This document shows positions 28,825 through 38,549 of a stretch of 64,000 bases of DNA, piece by piece. This DNA is from Enterococcus faecium (GTDB taxonomy: Bacteria; Bacillota; Bacilli; Lactobacillales; Enterococcaceae): positions 62,001 to 126,000 of the forward strand of contig NZ_CP118955.1 in NCBI RefSeq assembly GCF_029023785.1, in the 5' to 3' direction. The notes under the pieces were generated by a model that saw only the letters and a list, made by a program, of their open reading frames with translations, searched no databases and had not been told where the DNA came from. Both the position numbers and the translations under genes were made by a program. Every line of letters starts with the position of its first letter. Position 1 is the stretch's first letter.

Positions 28825-30861
28825 ATGCGTTCTTTAGATGATCCAATCACTATGCTGGCAGGAGTCGGAGAAAAAAGAGCAGCTAGTCTTGCCAGCTTGG
28901 GCATCCAAACGATTGAAGACTTACTGACTTATTATCCTTTCCGCTACGAAGATATTCAGGAAAGAAATCTAAACGAGATCCAAGATCAAGAAAAGGTTAC
29001 TTTGAAAGGAATCGTAGTCTCGCCTCCTGTGATGAATCGATTTGGTTATAAAAAAAGCCGATTGCAATTTCGTATGATGCAAGAACATGATGTGTTCAAC
29101 GTTTCTTTTTTTAATCAACCTTATCTAAAAGAAAAAGTCATTTTATCGGAGGAAATCGCCGTATACGGTAAATGGGATGCAAAGCGTAAAGCCTTGAACG
29201 GGATGAAGATTTTAGGTTCTCAAACAATGGATGACTTTTCCCCGATATATCACGTCAACAAATCAATTCGTCAAACGACATTAGTTGATCTAATCAAAAA
29301 AGGGTTTCAAGAATACGGCACATTGATTGAAGAAAATCTGCCAAACAACCTTGTGGAGAAATATCGACTGCTTGACCGAGCTTCTGCTGTAAGAAGTATG
29401 CATTTTCCAAAAGACCACGAAGAAAACCATCAAGCCAAACGACGTGTCGTTTTTGAAGAGTTCTTTTTATTTCAAATGCGTCTTCAAGGATTGAAAAAAG
29501 CAGAAAAAGCAGAAACGAATGGTTTGGAGATCCTTTATGATGTCCAAAAATTGAAAGAATTTACTCAAAAGCTACCTTTTGAACTGACAAATGCACAAAA
29601 ACGTGTAACGAATGAAATCTGTCGGGATCTTCGCAGTCCGCAGCATATGCAGCGACTTTTGCAGGGAGATGTAGGTAGCGGAAAAACAGTGGTTGCCGCG
29701 ATTGCGTTATACGCTACCGTTACAGCAGGTTTCCAAGGTGCGTTGATGGTGCCTACAGAAATCTTGGCACAACAACATATGGAAAGCTTGCAACAGCTGT
29801 TTGATCCCAATGAAGTAACCATCGCATTGCTTACGGGGTCAACGAAAGCAAAAGAACGACGTGAGCTCCTTGAAAAACTAGGGCAAGGGGAAATTAACGT
29901 CGTGATCGGCACACATGCATTGATCCAAGATGGAGTCGAATTTCAGAATTTAGGTCTAGTTATTACGGATGAGCAGCACCGTTTTGGCGTGAACCAGCGG
30001 AAAGTACTTCGTGAAAAAGGCTGGCGACCAGATGTCTTATTTATGACAGCGACTCCGATTCCTAGAACATTAGCTATTACAGCATATGGTGAGATGGACG
30101 TATCTATCATTGATGAACTTCCAGCTGGACGTATCCCGATCGAAACACGCTGGGTAAGAACACCTCAATTGGACAGTGTACTGGATTGGACGAAAAAAGA
30201 ACTGGCAAGAGGACATCAAATGTATGTCATCTGTCCGCTGATTGAAGAATCAGAAGCATTAGATGTAAAAAATGCAGTGGAAATCTATGAAAAACTTCGT
30301 GAACTATTTGCACCAAAATATGAAGTTGGCTTGTTACATGGTAAAATGAAGAATCAGGAAAAAGAAGTAATCATGGAAGCCTTCAAAGACAACCAGATGC
30401 AGATATTAGTTTCGACTACTGTAATTGAAGTAGGGGTAAACGTGCCGAACGCGACCGTCATGCTGATCATGGATGCGGATCGATTTGGATTGGCACAGCT
30501 GCATCAACTTCGTGGACGTGTTGGACGCGGAAGTGATGCTTCCTACTGTATCTTAGTTGCTAATCCTAAAAATGAACTAGGTGTGGAACGGATGAAAATC
30601 ATGACAGAGACCACCAATGGTTTTGTACTAAGCGAAAAAGATCTGGAATTACGTGGTCCTGGTGAAGTATTTGGCTTCCGTCAATCTGGTCTGCCTCAAT
30701 TTGCGATTGCTGACTTGGTGACGGATGGAAATGTTTTGGAGGTAGCCAGAGAAGAGGCTGCAGCCCTTTGGCAGATAAAGGATTGGCAGATGCTTCCTGA
30801 GTATCAGCCTTTAGCGCAAAGCCTCCAAATAGAAAATCAGGATAATCGTTATTTCGATTAG
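28825..30861 (+). CDS. recG: ATP-dependent DNA helicase RecG
   Basis: It encodes 678 aa: an N-terminal wedge/OB domain (about 1-230), helicase motifs LLQGDVGSGKTVVAAIALYA near residue 285, TDEQHRFGVNQR, MTATPIPRTL, and the C-terminal QLRGRVGRGSDASYC. RecG remodels stalled replication forks and Holliday junctions. AAAGGAGGG upstream. Confidence 0.96.
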   Translation: MRSLDDPITMLAGVGEKRAASLASLGIQTIEDLLTYYPFRYEDIQERNLNEIQDQEKVTLKGIVVSPPVMNRFGYKKSRLQFRMMQEHDVFNVSFFNQPYLKEKVILSEEIAVYGKWDAKRKALNGMKILGSQTMDDFSPIYHVNKSIRQTTLVDLIKKGFQEYGTLIEENLPNNLVEKYRLLDRASAVRSMHFPKDHEENHQAKRRVVFEEFFLFQMRLQGLKKAEKAETNGLEILYDVQKLKEFTQKLPFELTNAQKRVTNEICRDLRSPQHMQRLLQGDVGSGKTVVAAIALYATVTAGFQGALMVPTEILAQQHMESLQQLFDPNEVTIALLTGSTKAKERRELLEKLGQGEINVVIGTHALIQDGVEFQNLGLVITDEQHRFGVNQRKVLREKGWRPDVLFMTATPIPRTLAITAYGEMDVSIIDELPAGRIPIETRWVRTPQLDSVLDWTKKELARGHQMYVICPLIEESEALDVKNAVEIYEKLRELFAPKYEVGLLHGKMKNQEKEVIMEAFKDNQMQILVSTTVIEVGVNVPNATVMLIMDADRFGLAQLHQLRGRVGRGSDASYCILVANPKNELGVERMKIMTETTNGFVLSEKDLELRGPGEVFGFRQSGLPQFAIADLVTDGNVLEVAREEAAALWQIKDWQMLPEYQPLAQSLQIENQDNRYFD

Positions 30862-30909
30862 CAGACTGTGCTATACTTTATACTGATGACGGAAAAAGGA
30901 GTGGAAACA

Positions 30910-31911
30910 ATGAAAATTGCCGTAGATGCAATGGGCGGAGATCACGCACCTCAAGCAATTGTAGAAGGCGTGGCTTTAGCGCAGCAAGATTTTCCAGAAG
31001 TAGAATTCTTACTTTACGGAAAAGAAGCAGAAATCAAGAAATACTTAACAAATGAAAAAAACATCACGATTATTCATACAGACGAAAAAATCAATAGTGA
31101 TGATGAGCCAGTAAAAGCAATTCGACGAAAAAAGACTGCATCAATGGTCCTTGCTGCACAAGCAGTGAAAAACGGTGAAGCAGATGCTGTATTTTCAGCA
31201 GGGAATACAGGCGCGCTACTAGCAGCAGGGTTGTTCATCGTAGGACGTATCAAAAATATCGAACGCCCTGGCTTGATGTCTACCTTGCCAGTAGTAGGGA
31301 AAGAAGGTGCCGGTTTCGATATGCTGGATCTTGGCGCTAACGCAGAAAACAAACCAGAACATTTGTTGCAATACGGTATTTTAGGTTCTTTTTATGCACG
31401 TAAAGTCCGAGGTATCGGACGTCCTCGTGTCGCACTCTTAAACAATGGAACAGAAGCAACAAAAGGTAGTGAAGTGACGAAAAAAGCCTATGAACTCCTT
31501 CAGAATGAAACAAGCTTGAATTTTATTGGAAACGTAGAAGCTCGTGAGCTACTCAATGGTGTGGCTGATGTAGTGGTCACAGATGGATTTACAGGCAACG
31601 CTGTTTTGAAATCTATTGAAGGAACAGCAATGAATATGATGAATCTATTAAAATCTGCTATTCTAAATGAAGGGATCAAAGGAAAAATGGGCGCTATGCT
31701 TTTAAAAGACGGCTTACGTTCTTTGAAAGCAGAAATGGATTATTCCAAACATGGCGGTGCCGTTTTGTTTGGCTTGAAAGCACCAGTCATTAAAACTCAT
31801 GGAGCAACAGGCCCCGATGCTGTTCGCTATACGATCCGCCAAATCCACACAATGCTTGAGACAGATGTAGTTGGACAATTAGTCGAACAATTTGAAAAAA
31901 GCGAAGAATAG
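30910..31911 (+). CDS. plsX: Phosphate acyltransferase PlsX
   Basis: It encodes 333 aa, [20 protein letters not shown] onward, with [13 protein letters not shown] and [11 protein letters not shown]. PlsX converts acyl-ACP to acyl-phosphate, the first step of phosphatidic acid synthesis with PlsY. ATG at 30910 follows AAAGGAG at 30896-30902; the frame extends to 30868 but without family similarity. It lies 48 nt after recG and upstream of an acyl carrier gene. Confidence 0.95.
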   Translation: MKIAVDAMGGDHAPQAIVEGVALAQQDFPEVEFLLYGKEAEIKKYLTNEKNITIIHTDEKINSDDEPVKAIRRKKTASMVLAAQAVKNGEADAVFSAGNTGALLAAGLFIVGRIKNIERPGLMSTLPVVGKEGAGFDMLDLGANAENKPEHLLQYGILGSFYARKVRGIGRPRVALLNNGTEATKGSEVTKKAYELLQNETSLNFIGNVEARELLNGVADVVVTDGFTGNAVLKSIEGTAMNMMNLLKSAILNEGIKGKMGAMLLKDGLRSLKAEMDYSKHGGAVLFGLKAPVIKTHGATGPDAVRYTIRQIHTMLETDVVGQLVEQFEKSEE

Positions 31912-32032
31912 TATTTGGATATCTGAAGCGATCCGTTCCATTGAAAAAAAGGTGGACATTCCTGAAAAATGCCAGTAAAATTAGCCATGGTGTAGGTAAT
32001 TGACAAGTGTATGATTCTTGGAGGTGAAAAAG

Positions 32033-32275
32033 TTGACTCGCGAAGAAGTATTTAACAAAGTAGCGAAAATTATTTCAAATCATTTTGAGATAGATACCGA
32101 TAAAGTGACGGATGAATTGAACATCAAAGATGATTTAAAAGCTGATTCAATTAGTATTATGGAATTCGTTTTAGAGCTTGAAGATGAATTCGGTACGGAA
32201 ATTTCAGATGAAGACGCTGAACAAATTGAAACAGTCGGTGGCGCAGTAGATTATATCAGCAGCCATCTTAAATAA
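32033..32275 (+). CDS. acpB: Acyl carrier protein, auxiliary (AcpB type)
   Basis: It encodes 80 aa from a TTG start, MTREEVFNKVAKIISNHFEI onward. The phosphopantetheine serine is in ADSISIMEFV; DSI replaces the usual DSL. TGGAGGTGA at 32019-32027 is the ribosome binding site. It follows plsX. Enterococci are known to have a second ACP beside plsX that supports use of exogenous fatty acids; this gene fits that, and no other ACP gene lies in the window. Confidence 0.9.
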   Translation: MTREEVFNKVAKIISNHFEIDTDKVTDELNIKDDLKADSISIMEFVLELEDEFGTEISDEDAEQIETVGGAVDYISSHLK

Positions 32276-32290
32276 TTTCAAATAAAAGCA

Positions 32291-32335
32291 AAGAAGGATA
32301 AAAAGCTGCATGTAGCTTTTTATCCTTCTTTTTTT
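32291..32335 (+). terminator. Terminator after acpB
   Basis: AAGAAGGATAAAAAGCT at 32291-32307 pairs perfectly over 17 bp with AGCTTTTTATCCTTCTT at 32314-32330, followed by five more T. Confidence 0.95.
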
Positions 32336-32395
32336 AATCTTTTTGACACGTAAAAGTCATTTTTCTGATAATTCTGGCGATAAACAGAAATTATG

Positions 32396-32424
32396 TTGCA
32401 AAGTAAAACGGTTTTCTATATAAT
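32396..32424 (+). promoter_or_regulatory. Promoter of the opp operon
   Basis: TTGCAA at 32396-32401 and perfect TATAAT at 32419-32424 with a 17-base spacer. A second weaker pair, TTGACA at 32343-32348 and TGATAA at 32366-32371, lies upstream. Confidence 0.8.
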
Positions 32425-32435
32425 TATTAATAATT

Positions 32436-32496
32436 CATTACACAAAGATAAGGATAACCTTTGTTATAAAACGCTTTATTCTGTGTAATGTCCTTT
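32436..32496 (+). terminator. Terminator-like hairpin in the opp leader (possible attenuator)
   Basis: CATTACACA at 32436-32444 pairs perfectly with TGTGTAATG at 32482-32490, followed by TCCTTTTTT. It lies between promoter and oppD. CAAAG (32443-32447) can instead pair with CTTTG (32459-32463), so alternative folds exist. Premature termination that is relieved by an unknown signal is possible. Confidence 0.6.
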
Positions 32497-32542
32497 TTTA
32501 TTAAGAAAAACTTCCATTTAGGAAGCAGAGAGGGGTATTCGA

Positions 32543-33547
32543 TTGTCCGATAACCAATTATTAGAAGTTCAGAACCTACATACAGGATTCCGACTCAAAG
32601 ATGACTATTACGATGCAGTAGATGACGTTTCATTTACTTTAGACAAAAACGAGATTTTAGCAATCGTTGGGGAATCTGGGTGCGGGAAAAGTACCTTGGC
32701 TACTACGATTATGGGATTACTTGATCCTAATAACACAAAAATTACAGGTGAGATTTTATATAACGATCTGAATTTAATCGACCTGAACGAAACGCTCTAT
32801 AATAAAATCCGCGGAAATGATATCGGAATGATTTTCCAAGATCCGTTGTCTGCATTAAATCCTCTCATGAGAATCGAAGACCAGATCAAAGAAGGACTTT
32901 CCTATCACACAAAGATGAATGCAGAACAGCGTCAAGCTCGTGCACTAGAATTGCTAGAACAAGTAGGGATTCCTAATCCTGCGAGAGTTGGACGCCAATA
33001 TCCCCATGAACTATCAGGCGGTATGAGACAACGTGTCATCATCGCAATCGCAATCGCCTGCAAACCTCCAATCGTCATTGCAGATGAACCGACGACAGCC
33101 CTAGATGTAACCATCCAAGCACAGATTCTTGATTTACTGAAAGACCTTCAGGAAGAAACAAAAACAGGGATCATCTTGATCACTCATGACTTAGGAGTCG
33201 TAGCAGAAATGGCTGATCGAGTGGCAGTGATGTATGGCGGACAGTTCGTTGAAGTAGCAGGTGTAAAAGAACTGTTTGATCATCCTAAGCATCCTTATAC
33301 ACGCTCTTTACTGAACTCTATACCACAAGAAGGAAATCATGATGCAGAACTCCATGTGATCGAAGGTGTCGTTCCTTCTCTGAAAAACATGCCTCGTAAA
33401 GGTTGTCGGTTTGCACCACGTATTCCATGGATACCAGCAAGCGATCATGAAGAAGAGCCTATCCTTCATGAAGTCGCACCGAACCACTTGGTACGTTGCT
33501 CCTGCTATAAGCATTTCCACTTTAGAGACGAAAAAGGAGAGGTGTAG
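32543..33547 (+). CDS. oppD: Oligopeptide ABC transporter ATPase OppD
   Basis: It encodes 334 aa from a TTG start with AGAGAGGGG upstream. Walker A GESGCGKST near residue 47, signature LSGGMRQRV, Walker B IVIADEPTTALD. The C-terminal extension (CRFAPRIPW...VRCSCYKHF) is the oligopeptide-ABC domain; one of the usual cysteines (PRxPY region) is replaced by Ile. First gene of oppDFBCA; its stop directly abuts oppF. Confidence 0.95.
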   Translation: MSDNQLLEVQNLHTGFRLKDDYYDAVDDVSFTLDKNEILAIVGESGCGKSTLATTIMGLLDPNNTKITGEILYNDLNLIDLNETLYNKIRGNDIGMIFQDPLSALNPLMRIEDQIKEGLSYHTKMNAEQRQARALELLEQVGIPNPARVGRQYPHELSGGMRQRVIIAIAIACKPPIVIADEPTTALDVTIQAQILDLLKDLQEETKTGIILITHDLGVVAEMADRVAVMYGGQFVEVAGVKELFDHPKHPYTRSLLNSIPQEGNHDAELHVIEGVVPSLKNMPRKGCRFAPRIPWIPASDHEEEPILHEVAPNHLVRCSCYKHFHFRDEKGEV

Positions 33548-34492
33548 ATGACAGAATTAATCACAATCAAAGACCTGAAAGTTCATTACCCTATTCGCAG
33601 TGGATTCTTCAATCGAGTAACGGATCATGTATATGCTGTAGATGGTGTGGATTTTATTATCGAAAAAGGAAAGACATATGGTTTAGTGGGAGAGTCTGGC
33701 TCTGGAAAATCTACTACGGGAAAAGCCGTTGTGGGATTAGAAAAGGTGACAGCCGGACAAATCATGTATGAAGGAAAAGATGTAACGAAGCGAAGCAACC
33801 GCAAAAAAATGGGTTATAACAAGGATGTGCAGATGATCTTCCAAGATTCAATGTCCAGTTTGAATCCTAAAAAGCGAGTGTTGGATATCATTGCTGAACC
33901 CATCCGAAATTTTGAACGGTTAAGCGATCAAGAAGAAAAGAAAAAGGTAAAAGGACTGCTAGATATCGTTGGGATGCCGGAAGATGCGCTATATAAATAT
34001 CCTCATGAATTTTCAGGCGGACAACGTCAACGTCTAGGAGTAGCCCGTGCTGTTGCTACCAATCCAAAACTGATCGTAGCCGATGAACCTGTATCTGCTC
34101 TGGATCTATCTGTTCAAGCGCAAGTATTGAATTTCATGAAACGAATCCAGCAAGAATACGGCCTCAGCTATTTATTCATTTCACATGATTTAGGTGTAGT
34201 AAAACACATGTGCGACAATATCGCAATTATGTACAAAGGTCGATTTGTAGAAATCGGTACAAGAGAAGACATTTATAATGACCCGCGACATATCTATACG
34301 AAACGTCTGCTTTCAGCTATTCCGCAAATCGATGTAGAAAATAGGGAAAGCCACAAAGAAAATCGACGAAGAGTAGAACAAGAGTATATCCAAAACCAAA
34401 AAGAATACTATGATGCGACTGGTCGAGTCTACGATTTGCGTACGATCACAACTACACACAAAGTGGCGTTGAAAGATGGAGGTGCAAGCTAA
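33548..34492 (+). CDS. oppF: Oligopeptide ABC transporter ATPase OppF
   Basis: It encodes 314 aa with Walker A GESGSGKSTT near 49, signature FSGGQRQRLGVARA, Walker B LIVADEPVSALDLS. It pairs with OppD to power import. AAGGAGAGG lies inside the end of oppD. It overlaps the oppB start by one base (TAATG). Confidence 0.95.
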   Translation: MTELITIKDLKVHYPIRSGFFNRVTDHVYAVDGVDFIIEKGKTYGLVGESGSGKSTTGKAVVGLEKVTAGQIMYEGKDVTKRSNRKKMGYNKDVQMIFQDSMSSLNPKKRVLDIIAEPIRNFERLSDQEEKKKVKGLLDIVGMPEDALYKYPHEFSGGQRQRLGVARAVATNPKLIVADEPVSALDLSVQAQVLNFMKRIQQEYGLSYLFISHDLGVVKHMCDNIAIMYKGRFVEIGTREDIYNDPRHIYTKRLLSAIPQIDVENRESHKENRRRVEQEYIQNQKEYYDATGRVYDLRTITTTHKVALKDGGAS

Positions 34493-35454
34493 TGTGGAAA
34501 ACGATTCTGCGACGTGTTTTATTGATGATCCCGCAAGTTATTATTTTAAGTGTTCTGATCTTCTTATTAGCCCAAGCGATGCCGGGGGATCCATTTACCG
34601 GTTTGATCAATCCAAATCAGGATCCGGCAGTGATCGAACAGATGCGACAAGCAGCTGGCTTGAATGACCCATGGTATGTCCAGTACTTCCGTTGGATCGG
34701 AAATGCTTTGCAAGGCGATTTTGGTCAAAGTTTCTTATACAAACGCTCTGTTGCTGACTTGATCGGCGAACGGATCATCAACACTTTATATCTATCGATC
34801 TTGACAGTTGTCCTTACTTATTTGATTGCTGTGCCTCTGGGGATGCTTGCTGGCCGGTATCAAAATTCAATCTTGGATAAGATTGTCGTAATCTACAACT
34901 TCTTTAGTTTTGCTGTTCCTTTATTTATCTTCGGCTTGATCATGCTATTTGTTTTTGGTTATCGTTTAGGCTGGTTCCCAACAAGTGGATCACAAACACT
35001 AGGTTTGCAAGGTGGATTTATCACTCAATGGATAGACCGTTTGAAATATATTCTGTTACCATCAATTACCCAAGCATTTTTGGCGACTGCCGTCACAATC
35101 CAATATCTGCGAAGTGAAGTAATCGATTCGAAATCGCTCGATTTTGTCAGAACAGCCCGTTCCAAAGGGGTACCGACGAATAAAGTATTCAGTCGACATA
35201 TTTTCCGAAATGCAGCGTTGCCGATGGCTTCTCAAATGGGGTATGAAATCACTTCGTTGATTGCTGGTTCTGTAGTTATCGAAAAGATTTTTGGTTATCC
35301 GGGAGTCGGAAAACTATTTATTGATTCCATCGGCCAACGGGACTATACCGTGATCACATCCTTAGTATTGATTTTAGGAATCGCGACGCTAGTGGGGACA
35401 TTACTTTCAGATATCATCATGAGTATCGTTGACCCGCGTATTCGGATTCAATAA
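34492..35454 (+). CDS. oppB: Oligopeptide ABC transporter permease OppB
   Basis: It encodes 320 aa, MWKTILRRVLLMIPQVIILS onward, with six membrane segments and the EAA-type coupling loop DFVRTARSKGVPTNKVFSRH. Family length is normal. Translation coupled to oppF. Confidence 0.95.
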   Translation: MWKTILRRVLLMIPQVIILSVLIFLLAQAMPGDPFTGLINPNQDPAVIEQMRQAAGLNDPWYVQYFRWIGNALQGDFGQSFLYKRSVADLIGERIINTLYLSILTVVLTYLIAVPLGMLAGRYQNSILDKIVVIYNFFSFAVPLFIFGLIMLFVFGYRLGWFPTSGSQTLGLQGGFITQWIDRLKYILLPSITQAFLATAVTIQYLRSEVIDSKSLDFVRTARSKGVPTNKVFSRHIFRNAALPMASQMGYEITSLIAGSVVIEKIFGYPGVGKLFIDSIGQRDYTVITSLVLILGIATLVGTLLSDIIMSIVDPRIRIQ

Positions 35455-35480
35455 AACCAATCAGAAAGGAGAATGGATCG

Positions 35481-36395
35481 ATGAGTGAAAAAAACAATAC
35501 AGCAGTTCAAGAAAGTATTCCTCCTATGGGGATACGAATGATTGCTCGAGAATTTAAAAAAGATAAAATTGCTATTTTTTCATTAGGTTTGCTAGTGGTT
35601 TTATTATTAGTGATCTTTATCGGTGCGATGCTGACCGATCAAGACAAAGTGATGTATGTTAGTATCTTCGACAAATACGCTGCACCAGGAACAGTTTCGA
35701 CACAAGGACAAAAGTTCATTCTGGGAGCAGATGAAGGCGGACGTGATGTATTAGGACAATTGATCATAGGTGCTAGAAACTCTGTTACGATCGGATTTGC
35801 GATCACGATCCTTACTTCGATCATCGGGGTTGGATTAGGGATCATCTCTGGCTACTACGGAGGGATCATTGACAACATCTTGATGCGGATCGTTGATTTT
35901 ATCATGATTCTACCGATCATGCTGATCATTATCGTCTTCGTATCGATTATTTCCAGATACAATGTCTGGTCCTTTATTTTCATCATGAGTGCATTTTATT
36001 GGGTAGCTAAAGCCCGATTATTCCGAAGCAAGACATTATCTGAAGCAAGAAGAGATTATGTCAGTGCCTCAAAAACAATGGGAACGAATGATTTTAAAAT
36101 CATGTTCCGCGAAATCATGCCGAATCTAAGTTCATTAATCATTACTAATTTGACGATGAACTTTGCGGCAAACATCGGTATCGAGACAACTTTGACTTTC
36201 TTAGGTTTCGGCTTGCCGGCAAATGTACCTAGTTTAGGTACATTGATCGGTTATGCAAGTAACGGAGAAGTCTTAGTGAATCGGCAATGGATCTGGTTAC
36301 CCGCATCAATCCTTATTTTAGTTTTGATGTTGAGTATCAATTATGTTGGACAAGCATTCAAGCGTTCTGCAGATGCGCGCCAACGGTTAGGCTAG
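35481..36395 (+). CDS. oppC: Oligopeptide ABC transporter permease OppC
   Basis: It encodes 304 aa with an N-terminal cytoplasmic tail, a first membrane helix (IFSLGLLVVLLLVIFIGAML), the typical ADEGGRDVLGQLIIGARNS motif, and the coupling loop RRDYVSASKTMGTNDFKIMF. GAAAGGAG upstream. Confidence 0.95.
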   Translation: MSEKNNTAVQESIPPMGIRMIAREFKKDKIAIFSLGLLVVLLLVIFIGAMLTDQDKVMYVSIFDKYAAPGTVSTQGQKFILGADEGGRDVLGQLIIGARNSVTIGFAITILTSIIGVGLGIISGYYGGIIDNILMRIVDFIMILPIMLIIIVFVSIISRYNVWSFIFIMSAFYWVAKARLFRSKTLSEARRDYVSASKTMGTNDFKIMFREIMPNLSSLIITNLTMNFAANIGIETTLTFLGFGLPANVPSLGTLIGYASNGEVLVNRQWIWLPASILILVLMLSINYVGQAFKRSADARQRLG

Positions 36396-36420
36396 TATAG
36401 AAGCGAAGGGGGAAATAGGA

Positions 36421-38202
36421 ATGAAGAAAACGATTTTTGGATTTGCAGCGCTGATGTCTGCTGTCGTTCTTGCAGCATGCGGGGGCGGAGGTACAGATAC
36501 CTCTGGAAACAACTCTGGAGGCAACGGCAATAACAAAGAGGAATTAACTTTTCCAATTGCAACAAAAAATAATGATGATGCAATCGAAGACGGCGAATTA
36601 GAAGCTGCGGTCGCAACGGACAGTCAGTTTAAAGGATTGTTCCAGTGGGAGTTTTACCAAGATTCATATGATGCAGCTTTTATGGCTCCTTCTCATGAAC
36701 CGCTATTTGCAAACGATGACGATTTCAGAATCACAGACGACGGAGCTGCAACGCTTGATCTAGATGAAGATACGAAAAAAGCGACAATCAAAGTAAAAGA
36801 CAACGTCAAATGGTCAGATGGTGAAGATGTAACGGCGGACGATGTGATTTTCCCTTACGAAATCATTGGGAATAAAGATTACACTGGTATACGTTATGAC
36901 GACACTTTCCGTAACATCGTAGGTATGGAAGAATATCATGATGGAAGTGCCGACACAATCTCCGGAATCAAAAAAATAGACGACAAAACAGTTGAAATCG
37001 AATATAAAGAAGTAAACCCAAGCATGCTTCAATCGGGTGGTGGTATCTGGTCATATGCAGCACCAAAACATACGTTAGAAGGTGTAGCAATCAAAGATAT
37101 GGAATCAAGCGATCAAGTACGTAAAAATCCAGTAACTTTTGGCCCTTATTACATGAGTAATATCGTTGCAGGAGAATCAGTAGAATACTTGCCAAACGAG
37201 CACTACTGGAATGGTACGCCTAAATTGAAAAAGATCACGATGAAATCTGTACCGATTGCAAGTGCAACTGAAGCATTGAACTCTAAATTATATGATATGA
37301 TTTTCCAAATGCCAACAGATACTTACGATACCTATAAAGAAATTGCTGGCTATACAAACTTAGGCCGTGAACAAACTTCTTATACTTATCTAGGATTCAA
37401 GTTAGGTAAATGGAATGCAGATACAAAGAGTGTGGAATACAATCCAGATTCAAAAATGGCTGATAAATCATTACGTCAAGCAATGGGCTATGCACTAGAT
37501 AATGATGCAGTAGGTGAACGTTTCTATGCAGGTTTGAGAAGCAATGCGACTTCATTGATTCCTCCAGTATTCCAGTCATATCATGATGATGAGATGAAAG
37601 GATTCACACAAGATCTAGACAAAGCGAAAAAACTATTAGATGATGCTGGCTACAAAGATGTGGATGACGATGGTTTAAGAGAAGACAAAGATGGAAATAA
37701 ACTAACAATCAACTTTGCTTCGATGTCCGGTGGGGAAACAGCGCAACCATTGGCAGATTACTATATCCAACAATGGAAAGAAATTGGTTTGGATGTCCAA
37801 TACACAACAGGTCGTCTGATCGAATTCAACTCTTTCTATGATAAATTAGAAAACGATGATCCTGAAATCGATGTTTACCAAGCTGCTTGGAATACAGGAA
37901 CTGATCCAAATCCAAGTGGACTATGGGGACCAAATGCTGCGTTCAACTACACTCGTTATGAATCAGAAGAAAATACAAAATTGATCAACGATATCAGTTC
38001 AAGCAAAGCATTTGATGAAGAGTACCAAAAAGAAGCATATCAAAAATGGCAACAATATGCGTTTGAAGAAGCATTTGCGATTCCAACGTTGTTCCGTAAT
38101 GAAGTATTGCCAGTCAACGACCGTGTCAAAGACTGGGATTGGTCTTATGATGTACCAAACCCATGGGCAAATGTTTCTGTTACAGCAGATTCACGTTCAT
38201 AA
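36421..38202 (+). CDS. oppA: Oligopeptide-binding lipoprotein OppA
   Basis: It encodes 593 aa. The lipoprotein signal ends in LAAC with C20 as the lipidated cysteine, followed by a Gly/Asn-rich linker and a large SBP_bac_5 binding domain (WSDGEDVTADDVIF is the family signature near residue 130). It captures peptides outside the membrane for OppBC. Last gene of the operon. In Gram-positive cocci such systems also import peptide signals; that is not shown here. Confidence 0.94.
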   Translation: MKKTIFGFAALMSAVVLAACGGGGTDTSGNNSGGNGNNKEELTFPIATKNNDDAIEDGELEAAVATDSQFKGLFQWEFYQDSYDAAFMAPSHEPLFANDDDFRITDDGAATLDLDEDTKKATIKVKDNVKWSDGEDVTADDVIFPYEIIGNKDYTGIRYDDTFRNIVGMEEYHDGSADTISGIKKIDDKTVEIEYKEVNPSMLQSGGGIWSYAAPKHTLEGVAIKDMESSDQVRKNPVTFGPYYMSNIVAGESVEYLPNEHYWNGTPKLKKITMKSVPIASATEALNSKLYDMIFQMPTDTYDTYKEIAGYTNLGREQTSYTYLGFKLGKWNADTKSVEYNPDSKMADKSLRQAMGYALDNDAVGERFYAGLRSNATSLIPPVFQSYHDDEMKGFTQDLDKAKKLLDDAGYKDVDDDGLREDKDGNKLTINFASMSGGETAQPLADYYIQQWKEIGLDVQYTTGRLIEFNSFYDKLENDDPEIDVYQAAWNTGTDPNPSGLWGPNAAFNYTRYESEENTKLINDISSSKAFDEEYQKEAYQKWQQYAFEEAFAIPTLFRNEVLPVNDRVKDWDWSYDVPNPWANVSVTADSRS

Positions 38203-38214
38203 TCACTAAAAATG

Positions 38215-38250
38215 ACCGAAAAAGGGCGATGTCCTTTTTCGGTTTTTTAA
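38215..38250 (+). terminator. Terminator of the opp operon
   Basis: ACCGAAAAAGG at 38215-38225 pairs perfectly with CCTTTTTCGGT at 38233-38243, followed by TTTTT. Confidence 0.93.
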
Positions 38251-38253
38251 TAT

Positions 38254-38430
38254 TTTTCTGTTTATTTCTCTAATATTCAGGTCAAGGCGCTGTTTCCATG
38301 ACTTTTCCAATAAACGGTGTACAAAGTCCAGTTTCTCGGTATTAAGTCAAATTTATGCAAAAATATGGAAAGCCATTTTCACAAAATTTTTTCTTCATAC
38401 TCGAAACTAAACGAATTTTTCACAACTTTT
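38254..38430 (-). repeat. Degenerate hairpin-repeat locus B
   Basis: Read on the reverse strand, 38430-38311 is a worn unit of the family: GTTGTGAAAAA start, core AAAATGGCTTTCCATATTTT (17 of 20 matching), ACACCGTTTA linker. 38310-38254 matches the first half of unit 3 of array A: on + it reads TCTCTAATATTCAGGTCAAG here, against TCTCTAATACTCAGGTCAAA in the complement of unit 3. It lies between the opp terminator and the rnc promoter. No gene was found in 38251-38480. Confidence 0.7.
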
Positions 38431-38479
38431 CGACAATCACTAGGATTATTAAAGCTTTACTTACCTTTTGACCGAACCA

Positions 38480-38508
38480 TTTCAAATTTGACAAAAAACC
38501 AGTATAAT
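38480..38508 (+). promoter_or_regulatory. Promoter of the rnc-smc genes
   Basis: TATAAT is perfect at 38503-38508 and TTTCAA at 38480-38485 lies 17 bases upstream. TTGACA at 38488 is too close to serve as its -35. Confidence 0.65.
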
Positions 38509-38549
38509 AAGGAAGTATCGAAAAAATATCCATAAAAGGAATGTGGAAA

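Noticed and set aside
38488..38508. TTGACA/TATAAT promoter before rnc
   Set aside because: The spacer is 9 bases. TTTCAA at 38480 with a 17-base spacer is the better -35.
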